A DNA stretch of 64,000 nucleotides from Bacillota bacterium (GCA_012837385.1 DURH01000020.1:233140-297139), one strand, 5' to 3'. Positions 1 to 11,067 are shown, counted from the first letter of the stretch. Notes: generated by a model not told the origin, from the letters alone. Numbers and translations: made by a program.

Positions 1-105
1 GGTTTGAAGAGAAACGGCGTAGAAGTGAACCGCAAGGTCCTTGCTGAGCTTGCAGTTCATGACCAGGACGCTTTCGCTGACTTGGTGGCAATTGCCAAGC
101 AGTAA
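1..105 (+). CDS. rplT: 50S ribosomal protein L20, C-terminal end (5' truncated by window)
   Basis: Frame 1 reads [34 protein letters not shown], typical L20 C-terminus. Confidence 0.88.
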   Translation, partial: GLKRNGVEVNRKVLAELAVHDQDAFADLVAIAKQ

Positions 106-164
106 AATGGCCGATAAGCATACCGGGTGGTTTTCCTCCCGGTCTTTTTATATAGGGGGCAGGT

Positions 165-974
165 ATGAGTCGCAATGTAAGGATTGTCAGCAGGCAGAAT
201 GAACGGATCCGAGAGGCAAAGAAGCTGGCCCAGAAGAAGCACAGGGATGCAACGGGCCGGTTCTGCCTGGAAGGCGTGCGGCTGGTGGAGGAAGCGCTCA
301 CCGCTTCTTTGGTGGAAGAGCTCTTTTTTACGGAACGCCTTCTCCAATCCCCCAGGGGACGGGAACTGGTGCAAAGAGCGCAGACCAGTGCCGTCCAAGT
401 GTATGAATGCAGTGAACCGGTTCTAGAGGAACTCACTGATACAGTGAACTCCCAGGGGGTGGCTGCTGTGGCCCGCAAGCCAGCATGGGAGCTGCAGCCT
501 CAGGGCCTTATGCTGATCGCCGATGAGATTCAGGATCCAGGCAACATGGGTGCCTTACTTCGCACTGGGGTAGGAGCGGGAGCCCGAACCCTCTTTGTGG
601 TCAAGGGTTCAGTCGATGTGTACAGCCCCAAAGTGGTGCGTGCCAGTATGGGAGCAATTTTCCATCTGCCCCACCAGGTGGTAGACCGACCAGAAGTTCT
701 TGAGCTTATGGAAAAAAGAGGGATAGCGTTGGTGGTAGCAGATCTGGAGAATGCCCAAGATTTCTGGACAGCCGCCTATCCCCAGGATGTCGCGGTAGTA
801 ATCGGCAACGAAGCCAGGGGAGTTCATGCCAGTTTCCGCGATCAGGCCGCCCTGCGAGTGCGGATTCCCTTGGTTGGCCCAGTGGAATCGCTGAATGCTT
901 CCGTGGCAGCGGGGGTACTGCTTTACGAAATCCTGCGACAATACCGTTGTTCCAGGCCGGAATCTGTGCTATAA
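165..974 (+). CDS. TrmH/SpoU-family RNA 2'-O-methyltransferase
   Basis: ORF 269 aa; motifs ADEIQDPGNMGALLRTG, VVIGNEARGV, IPLVGPVESLNASVAAGVLLYE typical of SpoU methylases. Confidence 0.93.
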   Translation: MSRNVRIVSRQNERIREAKKLAQKKHRDATGRFCLEGVRLVEEALTASLVEELFFTERLLQSPRGRELVQRAQTSAVQVYECSEPVLEELTDTVNSQGVAAVARKPAWELQPQGLMLIADEIQDPGNMGALLRTGVGAGARTLFVVKGSVDVYSPKVVRASMGAIFHLPHQVVDRPEVLELMEKRGIALVVADLENAQDFWTAAYPQDVAVVIGNEARGVHASFRDQAALRVRIPLVGPVESLNASVAAGVLLYEILRQYRCSRPESVL

Positions 975-1008
975 TGACCCTAACGTACTAAGCGTGGGGG
1001 GATTGCTT

Positions 1009-1119
1009 ATGGATCTGACACCACAGGTTGTTTGGCAGATATTCCTAACCACTGGATCGGTAAGTGCGTATCTCTTGTATCGGCAGCTGTTGGAGTACAA
1101 CAAGGGAGTGTTTCATTAA
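1009..1119 (+). CDS. YqzL-like small protein (36 aa)
   Basis: MDLTPQVVWQIFLTTGSVSAYLLYRQLLEYNKGVFH; W..F..TG....YLL pattern recalls B. subtilis YqzL; ORF track gives a longer, less likely frame start at 895. Confidence 0.65.
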   Translation: MDLTPQVVWQIFLTTGSVSAYLLYRQLLEYNKGVFH

Positions 1120-1124
1120 TCACG

Positions 1125-1372
1125 AAAGGCGATGAAGGAGAGTAGTAAATCCATGGACGCCACAGAGAGGGAAGACCAAGGGCTGCGAGTCTTCCTGGTT
1201 GGGAAGTGGGTTGAATTCGCTCCTGAGCTGCAGACTGAACTGGAAGTAGGTCTAGCCGGATTCCTCCGTTACCAGGATCTGAGTGGGCTCGCCTAGCCTT
1301 TAGGTTGGAGCCAATTAGGGTGGTACCGCGTACTTCTTACGTCCCTAGGTTGAGGGATGTAAGGAGTTTTTT
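1125..1372 (+). promoter_or_regulatory. T-box leader upstream of pheST, predicted Phe (TTC specifier at about 1216-1218)
   Basis: Canonical T-box AGGGTGGTACCGCG at 1317-1330, followed by CTTACGTCCCT...AGGGATGTAAG hairpin plus T-tract; AGAGAG and GAATTCGCTCCTGAGC specifier-region sequence upstream; next gene is pheS. Confidence 0.92.
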
Positions 1373-1456
1373 TATTTGCCCAGGAGGTCTCCCTAAAGAG
1401 GCGCCCCCAGGGCGAGCCCCAATGGCGGGGAAATGTGTTGTAAGGAGGTCTATGAA

Positions 1457-2497
1457 GTGCTGAGCAAAGTGGAAGAAATCAAAGCAAGCGCTCTGGAAGC
1501 CTGCAGCCAGGCGGAGAGCGTGAAGGAATTAGAGCAGGTTAGGGTAAGGTTTTTAGGCAAGAAGGGTGAGCTCACACTCCTTCTGCGTGGTATGGGCCAG
1601 CTGCCAGCGGAACAGCGGCCGCATTTCGGCAAACTGGTAAATGAAGTGCGAGATGAACTGGAATCAGCTCTGGCTGCCAGGGAAACGCAGCTCTTCCAAG
1701 AAGAGGAAACTCGCCGACTGGCAGCGGAAGCGTTGGACATTACCCTGCCGGGAAGACCAATGATGCGGGGGACGGTACACCCCGTCAGCCAGATTATCGC
1801 AGAGACGAAATCCATTTTTATGAATATGGGCTATGAGATTGTGGAAGGGCCGGAAGTTGAGTGGGACTACTACAACTTCGAGGCGCTGAACATCCCGCCT
1901 GATCATCCAGCCCGGGATATGCAGGATACCTTTTTCATCACTGAAGATCTGCTCCTGCGCAGTCAAACATCGCCGGTCCAGATTCACGTCATGGAAAACC
2001 GGAAGCCGCCTATTCGCATTTTGGCTCCTGGTAAAGTGTATCGGGCAGACTCTGATATCACCCATTCTCCCATGTTCCATCAAATCGAGGGGCTGGTTGT
2101 GGACCGGGGCATCACCATGGCAGATCTGAAGGGCACATTGCAGGTTTTTGTCCAGCGCATGTTTGGCCCTGACACCAAGATCCGCCTGAGGCCCAGCTAT
2201 TTTCCCTTTACTGAACCCAGCGCGGAGGTGGATGTCTCCTGTATTATGTGTGCAGGGGCCGGCTGCCGAGTGTGCAAGGATACAGGTTGGCTGGAGATCC
2301 TCGGTTCGGGTATGGTGGATCCCAGAGTGCTTGCTAAGGTGGGGTACGATCCCCAGGAAGTAAGTGGTTTTGCCTTTGGCATGGGTGTTGAGCGCATCGC
2401 CATGCTCAAGTATGGGATCAATGATATCCGCCTTTTATTCGAAAACGATGTGCGTTTCTTAAAGCAGTTCAGCAGTCAGGGGGGACGTCTATGCTAG
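1457..2497 (+). CDS. pheS: Phenylalanine--tRNA ligase alpha subunit
   Basis: ORF 1433-2497; SD AAGGAGG at 1442-1448 favours GTG 1457; class II aaRS motifs ([37 protein letters not shown]). Confidence 0.96.
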   Translation: MLSKVEEIKASALEACSQAESVKELEQVRVRFLGKKGELTLLLRGMGQLPAEQRPHFGKLVNEVRDELESALAARETQLFQEEETRRLAAEALDITLPGRPMMRGTVHPVSQIIAETKSIFMNMGYEIVEGPEVEWDYYNFEALNIPPDHPARDMQDTFFITEDLLLRSQTSPVQIHVMENRKPPIRILAPGKVYRADSDITHSPMFHQIEGLVVDRGITMADLKGTLQVFVQRMFGPDTKIRLRPSYFPFTEPSAEVDVSCIMCAGAGCRVCKDTGWLEILGSGMVDPRVLAKVGYDPQEVSGFAFGMGVERIAMLKYGINDIRLLFENDVRFLKQFSSQGGRLC

Positions 2498-4875
2498 TAA
2501 GTTATAAATGGCTGCAGGATTACGTTGATATCCCATGGGGACCAGAAGAGCTGGCTCACCGGCTGACTATGGCGGGTTTGGAGGTGGAAGGAGTAACCCC
2601 TCTCGCCGCCAATCTGGACCGCGTCTATGTGGGTTTTGTGCAGGAAGTGCAGAAACACCCACAAGCTGACAGTCTGAAGCTGTGCTCAGTTGATGTAGGC
2701 GCTCAAGGCTCCTACTCCATAGTGTGCGGGGCACCGAATGTGCAGGAAGGGCAGACTGTGGCTGTTGCCCTAGCGGGCGCCACCCTGCCAGGGGGATTGG
2801 TGATCCAGCCCACAGAGATAAGGGGAGTTTTGTCCAACGGTATGATCTGTTCCCAGGCGGAACTGGGAATATCCGATGATCACGCGGGCATCTGGGTTTT
2901 GCCCAACGATCTCGCCCCTGGAGCCCCCTTAGTGGAAGCAGTGGGATTGGATGACGTGGTCTTGGATGTGTCTGTGTATGCCAACAGGCCTGACTGCATG
3001 AGTGTAATAGGAATTGCCAGAGAGATAGCTGCCCTCACAGGAGGAGAGGTGCGCCTGCCTGCCCTGGACTATCAAGAGCTGGATGTTCCCATTGGCGAAC
3101 ACACCAGTGTGACAGTGGAGGACAGTGAGCGCTGCCCGCGCTACACAGCAGCCCTCCTGCAGGATGTGCATATAGCTGAGTCACCGCTCTGGATGCAGCT
3201 GCGGCTGCGGGCGGCGGGGATGAGACCTATCAACAATGTGGTGGATATCACCAACTATGTGATGCTGGAAACGGGCCAACCCCTCCACGCCTTTGACTTT
3301 GACAAACTAGCCGAAGGCCGCCTGGTGATTCGCACGGCTCGGCCAGGTGAAGAGATGGTTACCCTGGATGGGGAGAGACGCCAGCTCACCCCAGAGATGC
3401 TCATGATCTGTGATGCCCAGGATCCCAAGTGTGTGGCAGGAGTGATGGGTGGGCTGGACAGTGAGGTAACGGACGAGACGAACAGGATCCTGTTGGAGAG
3501 TGCCAACTTCTCAGCCCTGAACATTAGGAGAACATCCCGAGCTCTGGGCTTGAGCTCCGAGTCGTCCAGCAGGTTTGAGAAGGGGATTGACGCCAGCGGT
3601 ACCCTGCTGGCCAGCAGAAGAGCCCTGCATCTGCTGCAGAACTTGGCCCAGGCTCAGATTTTCGCAGGACACATCGATGTGAACTCCAGCGCCAAGCAGG
3701 AGCCAGTGATCGACCTGGAGCCTGCTGAGGTGGAACGGCTCTTGGGGGTCTCCATTCCTCCAGAAACTATCTGCCGCATTCTGCGCTCATTGGAGTTTGA
3801 CGTTGTGGAACTGTCTCCTGAACTGCTCAGAGTGACCGTGCCTTCCCATCGCGGGGATGTGGAACTCCAGGCTGATCTGGTTGAGGAAATCGTGCGCATT
3901 TGGGGTCTGGAGAATCTGCCCAGTACTCTACCGCCCGATAGATCAAGCTCCGGGGGACAAAGTCAACTGCTCACCGCGGAGGGTCACTTACGGGAGCTGT
4001 TGGTAGGGGCAGGACTGCAAGAAGCCCTCAGCTACAGCTTTGGCCGCCCTGACAGCAATGAGCGGCTGCTGCGCACAGAGCCACCCATGATCGCGCTGCA
4101 GAATCCCATTTCTGAGGATCTATCGGCTCTACGGCGCAGTCTGCTGCCAGGCCTTTTGGAGGCTGTAAGTCTGAATGCCAGCCGCCAGCAGGCTCGGGCC
4201 GCCCTCTTTGAACTGGGCGCAGTCTACCTAGGTGAGCTGCCCGTGGAGAAGCAGCCTAGGGAAGAGGCTAGGTTGGGGTTAGTGCTTTGGGGCCGGCGCA
4301 GCACCCTCAATTGGGCTGCAGCCGATGAACAGTATGACTTTTACGATTTAAAGGGGATTATGGAGCTGCTCCTGCCTTGGCCTGAGGTGGAATGGATTAA
4401 GGGATCGGATCCGGCCTTCCACCCTGGCCGCCAAGTGAGCCTGCTCTTGCAGGGGCGGGAAATTGGTGTGTTCGGAGAGATCCACCCTGCCGCAGCCCGG
4501 AACTTCCGGATACCTGGCCGGGTTTACGCCGCGGAGCTTCGCTTTGAGGAGATTCTGCATCTCTTCAAGCAGACACCTGTGTTCCAGGTGCCGCCACGCT
4601 TTCCCGCGGTGGAACGAGACTTGGCGGTAGTAGTCGATGCGGATCAGCCAGTGGGTGAGCTCGTGGACGCCTTACGGAAGCTCGGAGGAGAACTGCTTGA
4701 CGAGGTCACAGTGTTCGATGTGTATGCGGGTAAGCCTATTCCGGACGGCAAGAAGAGCGCAGCCTTTTCTCTTCGTTTTCAAGGCCATCGCACTCTGAAG
4801 GATGAAGAGATCAATGTCATCATGGATGGCTGCCTGGCTGGCCTGCGGGAGCGGTTTGGGGCTGAGATCCGCTAG
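2491..4875 (+). CDS. pheT: Phenylalanine--tRNA ligase beta subunit
   Basis: 794 aa, tRNA-binding domain at N-term, B3/B4/B5 and FDX-ACB regions; overlaps pheS by 7 nt. Confidence 0.97.
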   Translation: MLVSYKWLQDYVDIPWGPEELAHRLTMAGLEVEGVTPLAANLDRVYVGFVQEVQKHPQADSLKLCSVDVGAQGSYSIVCGAPNVQEGQTVAVALAGATLPGGLVIQPTEIRGVLSNGMICSQAELGISDDHAGIWVLPNDLAPGAPLVEAVGLDDVVLDVSVYANRPDCMSVIGIAREIAALTGGEVRLPALDYQELDVPIGEHTSVTVEDSERCPRYTAALLQDVHIAESPLWMQLRLRAAGMRPINNVVDITNYVMLETGQPLHAFDFDKLAEGRLVIRTARPGEEMVTLDGERRQLTPEMLMICDAQDPKCVAGVMGGLDSEVTDETNRILLESANFSALNIRRTSRALGLSSESSSRFEKGIDASGTLLASRRALHLLQNLAQAQIFAGHIDVNSSAKQEPVIDLEPAEVERLLGVSIPPETICRILRSLEFDVVELSPELLRVTVPSHRGDVELQADLVEEIVRIWGLENLPSTLPPDRSSSGGQSQLLTAEGHLRELLVGAGLQEALSYSFGRPDSNERLLRTEPPMIALQNPISEDLSALRRSLLPGLLEAVSLNASRQQARAALFELGAVYLGELPVEKQPREEARLGLVLWGRRSTLNWAAADEQYDFYDLKGIMELLLPWPEVEWIKGSDPAFHPGRQVSLLLQGREIGVFGEIHPAAARNFRIPGRVYAAELRFEEILHLFKQTPVFQVPPRFPAVERDLAVVVDADQPVGELVDALRKLGGELLDEVTVFDVYAGKPIPDGKKSAAFSLRFQGHRTLKDEEINVIMDGCLAGLRERFGAEIR

Positions 4876-4923
4876 AAGGAAATGGCCTAATCGAGTAGAA
4901 TTGAGAAGGGGGAGGGATGGGTC

Positions 4924-5184
4924 GTGAGTACAGAACCAGATGTAAGATCAGTGCGAGTACAGATTCTCGGTGAGGAGCATATTGTTAAGGGTCAGGCTTC
5001 AGAAGAGTACATCAAGACCCTAGCTGCCTCCATCAATGCGCGCCTGGAAGAAGTGCAGAAGAGCAATCCTCTGCTTCCCCGGCACCGGACGGCTATCTTA
5101 GTAGCCCTCAACCTTCTCAATGAACTTGAGAAACTCAAAGCGGAGCATGAAGAACTACTTGCGTTGATGGAAGAAGCCAATTGA
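4924..5184 (+). CDS. zapA: Cell division protein ZapA-like
   Basis: 86 aa; VRVQILGEEHIVKGQASEEYIKTLAASINARLEE typical ZapA; located after pheT. Confidence 0.85.
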   Translation: MSTEPDVRSVRVQILGEEHIVKGQASEEYIKTLAASINARLEEVQKSNPLLPRHRTAILVALNLLNELEKLKAEHEELLALMEEAN

Positions 5185-5197
5185 CTGGAGGGCTGGC

Positions 5198-5752
5198 ATG
5201 GTTGGGAAGTGGATAGACTTAGTGGTGCTGGTGTTTTTGGCCCTAGGTCTCCTCAAAGGGTTCAAGAAAGGTTTAATACGCGAGCTCTTTAGCTTGATGG
5301 GAGCGGTGTTGGCCATTATTGTTGCCTACCACGGATATCAGAGCTTGGCCTTGGTCCTGCTTGAGCACTACCAGCTTTCCACTTGGCAGGCCCAAACCAT
5401 CTCCTTCATCGCACTGCTCCTGGGGATCAGCCTGTTGGGGGTCTTTTTTGGCTATGTATGGTCCAAGGCCGTCAGCCTCACGCCATTCTCGGTGATCGAT
5501 CATCTGGGTGGCGCTGCTTTTGGTGTGGTCAAAGTGGTGGCGGTGGTGTTGATCGTGCTTGTTGTTTCCAGCGCTGTGGACATTGCGGTGATCAATACCA
5601 TACTCGCCGAGTCCGTGGTACTGCAGCAGCTCGATCTGCTGCTGCCCTATGTCTATGATTATCTCGACCATTATTGGCCAGAAGAGATCCAGCGGCCGTC
5701 TTGGCTGTATCCGGCTCCCGACTCTGCATCAACCAGATGGAACCCTGCTTGA
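5198..5752 (+). CDS. CvpA family membrane protein
   Basis: 184 aa, DLVVLVFLALGLLKGFKKGLIRELFSLMG; multiple TM segments. Confidence 0.85.
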   Translation: MVGKWIDLVVLVFLALGLLKGFKKGLIRELFSLMGAVLAIIVAYHGYQSLALVLLEHYQLSTWQAQTISFIALLLGISLLGVFFGYVWSKAVSLTPFSVIDHLGGAAFGVVKVVAVVLIVLVVSSAVDIAVINTILAESVVLQQLDLLLPYVYDYLDHYWPEEIQRPSWLYPAPDSASTRWNPA

Positions 5753-5766
5753 GCAGGGTTTTCTTG
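5741..5766 (+). terminator. Hairpin/intrinsic terminator overlapping the cvpA stop codon
   Basis: AACCCTGC-TTGA-GCAGGGTT then TTCTT; cvpA TGA (5750-5752) lies in the loop. Confidence 0.6.
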
Positions 5767-5858
5767 GGTCAATTTGCGTTCCCTGGCAGCAGCGCCTAGA
5801 CTTGCCTAAAGGGATCGAACTTCCCTGCTAGAAGACTTTCCTAAGTCTAGCAGGGGGG

Positions 5859-6569
5859 ATGTTTGTGCGTAAAGCTATTGTTCTGTATTCAAATCTGTGG
5901 GCGACAGTGCTGATGCTGGTACTGTTTGCAGCCACCAGCCTAACTGGTTCGCACGCACCAGAGTCAAGCAGGGTGATCTCTGGTCTGCAGCATCTGCAGG
6001 GCAGGGTGATCATCCTTGACCCAGGCCATGGTGGAGGGGATCCTGGAACGGTGGGAGTGGGGCCTACCACAGAAGCAGAAAATGTTCTGGCTATAGCCTG
6101 GGAGCTCAAGGGCATGCTGGAACGCGCCGGTGCTGAGGTGATCATGACTAGGCAGAATGATCAGAGCCCTGCCCATGGGACGGTCTATGCTTCCCAGCAG
6201 AATGGGCAGCTGGCTTCCAGGGTTGCCACTGCTAACCGCAGCCATGGCCAGGTTTTCATCTCCCTGCACAATGACTGGCACGATAACAGCAGCGTACAGG
6301 GTACTTCGGTGCGTTACTATAAGAGCCAGGATTTGGCGTTGGCCGAAGCACTGCAGGCCGCCTTGGTACGGAAGTTGGGTACTGTGGATTTGGGTGTCCA
6401 GCGCAGTAACTTCTATGTATTAAGGAACACCAATGTTCCCGCTGCCTTGGTGGAAATTGGGTTCTTGAGCAACCCCCAAGAAGCCGCTCGATTGGCGCAG
6501 CCCACTTACAGGCTGGAAGCAGCGAGGGCGCTGCTCATGGGAATTAACGACTATTTTGCCGAATTCTAA
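5859..6569 (+). CDS. N-acetylmuramoyl-L-alanine amidase (Amidase_3)
   Basis: VIILDPGHGGGDPGTVG, HNDWHDNSSVQGTSVRYY, ALVEIGFLSN motifs; N-terminal signal/TM segment. Confidence 0.93.
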   Translation: MFVRKAIVLYSNLWATVLMLVLFAATSLTGSHAPESSRVISGLQHLQGRVIILDPGHGGGDPGTVGVGPTTEAENVLAIAWELKGMLERAGAEVIMTRQNDQSPAHGTVYASQQNGQLASRVATANRSHGQVFISLHNDWHDNSSVQGTSVRYYKSQDLALAEALQAALVRKLGTVDLGVQRSNFYVLRNTNVPAALVEIGFLSNPQEAARLAQPTYRLEAARALLMGINDYFAEF

Positions 6570-6581
6570 GGGGGAAACCAA

Positions 6582-8702
6582 GTGGAGTTATTGGCACCTG
6601 CAGGGTCCTTTGAGTCCCTGCGTGCAGCTGTGGAGAACGGGGCAGATGCAGTGTATTTGGGCGGCAAAGCCTATAGTGCCAGGGCCTCAGCCGTCAACTT
6701 TACTCCCGAGGAACTGCAGTCCGCTCTGGATTACTGCCACATTCGCGGTGTTAAAGTCTATGTGACTGTGAACACACTGCTGCGCGACGATGAACTGGAT
6801 GGGGCCGTGTCTTACCTGGCTGATCTGTACAGCTGGGGAGCGGATGCCGTGATCGTCCAAGACCTTGGGCTGATCCGCAGAGCCCGGGAGGAAGTACCCG
6901 GTTTGGAGCTCCATGGGAGCACGCAGATGACCCTGCACAATACCTGGGATGTAACGGCCGTGGAGGAGCTGGGTTTAAGCAGGGTGGTGTTAGCCCGGGA
7001 ACTGGGGCTTACAGCCATCGAAGAGATTGGGCGGCAGACCAGTCTGGAGCTGGAGGTTTTTGTCCACGGAGCGCTGTGCATCTGCTACTCAGGCCAGTGT
7101 TTGATGAGCAGCCTAATTGGGGGTAGGAGCGGCAACCGGGGGCAGTGTGCCCAGCCCTGCCGGCTGCCCTATGAAGTGTTGGGGCTGGATGTGCCGGGGG
7201 AGTATGTGCTTTCACCTCGAGACCTGGCCCTCATTGACCATCTGGACGAGCTGCGCAGTGCAGGAGTGGCTTCCCTCAAAATCGAGGGCCGGTTGAAGGG
7301 CCCTGATTATGTAGGGGTGGTGGTGCGCACCTATCGCGCTGCCCTCGATGGACTCCCTTACCGAGCCGAAGAGCTCAGCACTGTGTTTAACCGGGGGTTC
7401 ACCACTGCCTATATCAACGACCGCCCACCCAGGGACTTGATTACATACCTACCGCCTCCCAAAGAAGAGCGTTCCGGGAGTGCCAGAGAATCCTACACCT
7501 CTCCCAAAGCCATGAAGAGGATTAAAGCGCATCTGTGGGCCAAGCTGCGCCTAGGCGAGGCCTTGGAGTTGATCCTGTTGGATGAGGATGGGGTGCACGT
7601 CCAGATGCAGGGAGAGGTGGCAGCCCAGCCGGCTAGAGGAGGGGGACTCAGTGTAGAGCTGCTCCAAGACAAGCTGCTGCGGCTGGGGAATGATCCCTTA
7701 GAAATCGCGGAGTTCTCAGCGGAGCTGGAGGAGGGGCTTCATCTCCCCGTCAGTGAGTTGAACAGGGCTCGTCGGGAGCTGGTTACCCTGTGGGAGAGAA
7801 ACCGTCTGGCTCCATACAAGAACCGGGACGCGTCTGTCCCTGCTAGGGCACATCGGCTGCCGCCTGAGGCACCGCCAGAGGACGTGCAGATCGCCGTTAC
7901 CGTCTCTGATTTGCCTTCCACAGAGGCTGCTCTAAGGGCAGGAGCGGATCTAATTTACTTCTCAGGCCAGGTGTACCGAAGGTCTCCCCAGGACTGGCTG
8001 CATGAGCTGAGCCGAGCCTGGGCCCTGGGACAAGAAGAGGGAGTACCAGTATTTGCCCATTTGGAGAGGATTTCCGAGAACCATGTGTTTCCTGAGTTGG
8101 AACGCTCTTTGAGCAGGCACCAATTTGATGGGATTCTGGTGGGTGGCTTCGGCATTTGGAAACGTGCCAAAGAGTGGGCGCAGGGACGCCCTGTGCACAC
8201 GGATTTGTCATTCAACGCTTTTAACACCTGGGCTGTTCAGCAGTTGGCAGAGGCAGGAGCCGCTCTGGTAACTGCATCTTTGGAGCTCAAATTAAGCGAA
8301 GTGCGCAGTATCTGCGAGAAGTCTCCTGTACCGGTGTGCATCGCTGCCCATGGGCCCATGGAGTCCATGGTGAGCAAGCACTGCATTTTCCGAGATCAGG
8401 GGTGCCGGCTGCAGTGCCAAAGCGCCTCCCTGGAACTCAAGGATAAGAAGGGTTTTGTGTTCCCTGTCAAGTTTGACCGCTGGTGTCACATGCACATTTT
8501 CAACTCCAGAGAACTCTCACTCCTTAACCATTTAGAGCGGGTGAGGGAAAGTGGAGTAAGCTATTTAAGAATTGAAGGGCGCACCAAGGACCCCGAATGG
8601 ATCAGTGCAGCCGTTAGTGCTTACAGGCAGGGGCTTGACGGTGAAGAAGTGGAACTCCCTGAGGAGTTCACAAAGGGCCACTATTTTCGGGGCGTGCTCT
8701 AG
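6582..8702 (+). CDS. Peptidase U32 family protein
   Basis: MELLAPAGSFESLRAAVENGADAVYLGGKAYSARA; GRSGNRGQCAQPCRLPYEV; SLKIEGRLKGPDYV. Confidence 0.95.
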   Translation: MELLAPAGSFESLRAAVENGADAVYLGGKAYSARASAVNFTPEELQSALDYCHIRGVKVYVTVNTLLRDDELDGAVSYLADLYSWGADAVIVQDLGLIRRAREEVPGLELHGSTQMTLHNTWDVTAVEELGLSRVVLARELGLTAIEEIGRQTSLELEVFVHGALCICYSGQCLMSSLIGGRSGNRGQCAQPCRLPYEVLGLDVPGEYVLSPRDLALIDHLDELRSAGVASLKIEGRLKGPDYVGVVVRTYRAALDGLPYRAEELSTVFNRGFTTAYINDRPPRDLITYLPPPKEERSGSARESYTSPKAMKRIKAHLWAKLRLGEALELILLDEDGVHVQMQGEVAAQPARGGGLSVELLQDKLLRLGNDPLEIAEFSAELEEGLHLPVSELNRARRELVTLWERNRLAPYKNRDASVPARAHRLPPEAPPEDVQIAVTVSDLPSTEAALRAGADLIYFSGQVYRRSPQDWLHELSRAWALGQEEGVPVFAHLERISENHVFPELERSLSRHQFDGILVGGFGIWKRAKEWAQGRPVHTDLSFNAFNTWAVQQLAEAGAALVTASLELKLSEVRSICEKSPVPVCIAAHGPMESMVSKHCIFRDQGCRLQCQSASLELKDKKGFVFPVKFDRWCHMHIFNSRELSLLNHLERVRESGVSYLRIEGRTKDPEWISAAVSAYRQGLDGEEVELPEEFTKGHYFRGVL

Positions 8703-8715
8703 GACGGTGTGAGTT

Positions 8716-11067
8716 ATGAACGAAAAAAGCTTACGAGTGTTGGAATGGCCAAAGGTGCGGGAGCTTGTGGCTCAGCGCGCCAGTTTTTCCCTGAGTAAAG
8801 AGAAGATCAGCGAGATGCTGCCCCATACAGACATGGGCCAAGTTGTGCACGAGCTCGCCCTAACTACGGAAGGGGTGCGCCTGCTCTGGAAGCATGGAGA
8901 CGCACCTTTCGGTGGAGCCAGTGATATCCGGGCAGTAGTGGGGCGGGCCAAGTTAGGGGGAACCCTTGATCCTGAACAGCTGTTGTCAGTTGGGGATTTC
9001 CTCTACTGTGTGGGGCAGCTTAGGAAGTACCTTGCCGATGAGGAAGGGCCCTTGGCCGAGTATCTACAGCGCTTAGCCATGGTCACCGGCCTGCGGGAGG
9101 ACATTGAGCGCTGCATAGACCATGATGGTACAGTGCGGGATTGGGCTTCGCCGGAGCTGGGCAGAATCCGCAGCAAAATGAGGACCTTGGCTAACCGCAT
9201 AAGAGACCGCCTGGAAAGCTTAGTGCATTCAGCTGCCATGCAGAAGGTTCTTCAGGAAGCCATCATAACGGTGAGGAACGGCCGCTATGTAGTGCCTGTC
9301 AAGAGCGAGTACCGCAGCAGGTTTCCAGGTATTGTCCACGATCAGTCGGGGAGCGGTGCCACCTTGTTCATGGAACCAGCTTTTGCCGTTGAGTTAAACA
9401 ACGACCTAGCCGTGGCTGCCCAGGAAGAACAGGCTGAAGTGGAGAGGATTCTCAAGCGCTTGAGCCTTACTGTGGGCGAGCACAGCCAGGAGCTAATCGA
9501 CAGCTTGGAGGCTGTGACTGAACTGGACTGCATCTTTGCTAGGGCGCGTTTCAGCCGCGCCATCGACGGTGTGGAGCCCGAAATCAACGGTGAGGGCCGG
9601 ATCCACATTAAGCAGGGCAGGCATCCGCTCCTAAAAGGCAGTGTGGTACCCATCGATGTCTGGCTGGGCCAGGATTTCCATGTCCTGGTGATCACAGGTC
9701 CCAACACAGGGGGTAAGACTGTGACCCTGAAAACCATCGGGTTGTTCTGCCTGATGGCCCAGGCTGGTCTGCATATTCCAGCTGCTCCAGGTTCTACCCT
9801 TCCTGTCTTTGATGGAATTTACGCTGATATTGGCGATGAGCAGAGTATCGAGCAGAGCCTCAGCACTTTCTCTTCTCACATGAGCACCATAGTGCAGATC
9901 CTCGCTGAACTGCAGGAGAACTCCCTGGTTCTCTTGGATGAGCTCGGCGCCGGTACGGATCCCACGGAAGGAGCCGCTCTTGCCACTGCCATACTGGATC
10001 ACCTGCGCAGCAGAAAAATCCACACGGTGGCTACAACACATTACTCCGATCTAAAGAGTTATGCCTACACCTATGAGGGTGTGGAAAATGCCAGTGTGGA
10101 GTTTGATCTCAAGACCCTCCGGCCAACCTACCGCTTGGCCATCGGTATTCCTGGGAAGAGCAATGCCTTCGCCATCTCGAAACGGCTGGGCCTCAGTGAG
10201 GAAATTGTGGAGAGGGGCCAAGCTCTGTTGTCTGCCACCCATCATCAAGTGGAGGACCTGATTGGAGAGATGGAAAGCAGCCGCCGCCAGGCTGAACAGG
10301 ATCGCCTGGCAGCAGAGAGCCTACGCAGGGAGTATGAGGCGCTGAAGACCAAGTACGAGCAGAGGCTGCGGGAACTGGAAGAAGGGCGGCAAACGCTCCT
10401 GGAGCAGGCTAGGGAAGAGGCCCGGGCGCTCTTGGACGATGCGCAGAACGAGATCAACACCATCCTCGGACAGGTTAGGCGCATGGGCAGGGACGAGTTA
10501 GAGGAAAGCGTGAAGGAATACCGGGAGCGGATCAAATCCCGAAGTGAACAACTGCAGCAGGAGCGCAGGGAAAAGCCTAAGGCCCAAGGCCCAAAAGACC
10601 TCAAACAGGGGGAAGCGGTGCGCATCAAGAGCCTGAGGCAGACTGGTTTCGTGCTGGAAACTCCAGGTGCTGGCAGTGATGTCCTGGTGCAAGTAGGGAT
10701 CATGAAGATCACCGTCAAGCTTGAGGACTTGGAACGTATGGAAAGCCCTGCTCCACAGGAACGCAGGGCTAAAGGCGGCAGCACCTCACGGGGCCAGCTG
10801 TCGAAGAGCCTGCAGATCCGCAGTGAGATAGACCTCAGGGGGAAAACGGTGGAAGAAGGCTTGGCCCTGGTGGATAAATACCTCGACGATGCCTTCCTGT
10901 CGTCCCTGACCAGGGTGCGGTTGATCCACGGGAAGGGGACGGGTACACTGGGCGAAGCCATCCAGCGTTACCTTTCCGGGCATCCCCACGTCAAGGATTT
11001 CCGCTATGCGGAGCCGAGCCAGGGGGGCCATGGTGTTACAGTAGTGGACATCCATCCATCCAATTAA
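8716..11067 (+). CDS. mutS2: Endonuclease MutS2
   Basis: Walker A GPNTGGKTVTLKTIG, LLDELGAGTDPTEGAAL, C-terminal Smr domain RLIHGKGTGTLGEAIQRYL. Confidence 0.97.
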   Translation: MNEKSLRVLEWPKVRELVAQRASFSLSKEKISEMLPHTDMGQVVHELALTTEGVRLLWKHGDAPFGGASDIRAVVGRAKLGGTLDPEQLLSVGDFLYCVGQLRKYLADEEGPLAEYLQRLAMVTGLREDIERCIDHDGTVRDWASPELGRIRSKMRTLANRIRDRLESLVHSAAMQKVLQEAIITVRNGRYVVPVKSEYRSRFPGIVHDQSGSGATLFMEPAFAVELNNDLAVAAQEEQAEVERILKRLSLTVGEHSQELIDSLEAVTELDCIFARARFSRAIDGVEPEINGEGRIHIKQGRHPLLKGSVVPIDVWLGQDFHVLVITGPNTGGKTVTLKTIGLFCLMAQAGLHIPAAPGSTLPVFDGIYADIGDEQSIEQSLSTFSSHMSTIVQILAELQENSLVLLDELGAGTDPTEGAALATAILDHLRSRKIHTVATTHYSDLKSYAYTYEGVENASVEFDLKTLRPTYRLAIGIPGKSNAFAISKRLGLSEEIVERGQALLSATHHQVEDLIGEMESSRRQAEQDRLAAESLRREYEALKTKYEQRLRELEEGRQTLLEQAREEARALLDDAQNEINTILGQVRRMGRDELEESVKEYRERIKSRSEQLQQERREKPKAQGPKDLKQGEAVRIKSLRQTGFVLETPGAGSDVLVQVGIMKITVKLEDLERMESPAPQERRAKGGSTSRGQLSKSLQIRSEIDLRGKTVEEGLALVDKYLDDAFLSSLTRVRLIHGKGTGTLGEAIQRYLSGHPHVKDFRYAEPSQGGHGVTVVDIHPSN

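Noticed and set aside
10245-10961. 238-aa minus-strand ORF opposite mutS2
   Set aside because: Ser/Arg-rich mirror of the MutS2 coiled-coil/Smr region; no motif or SD support
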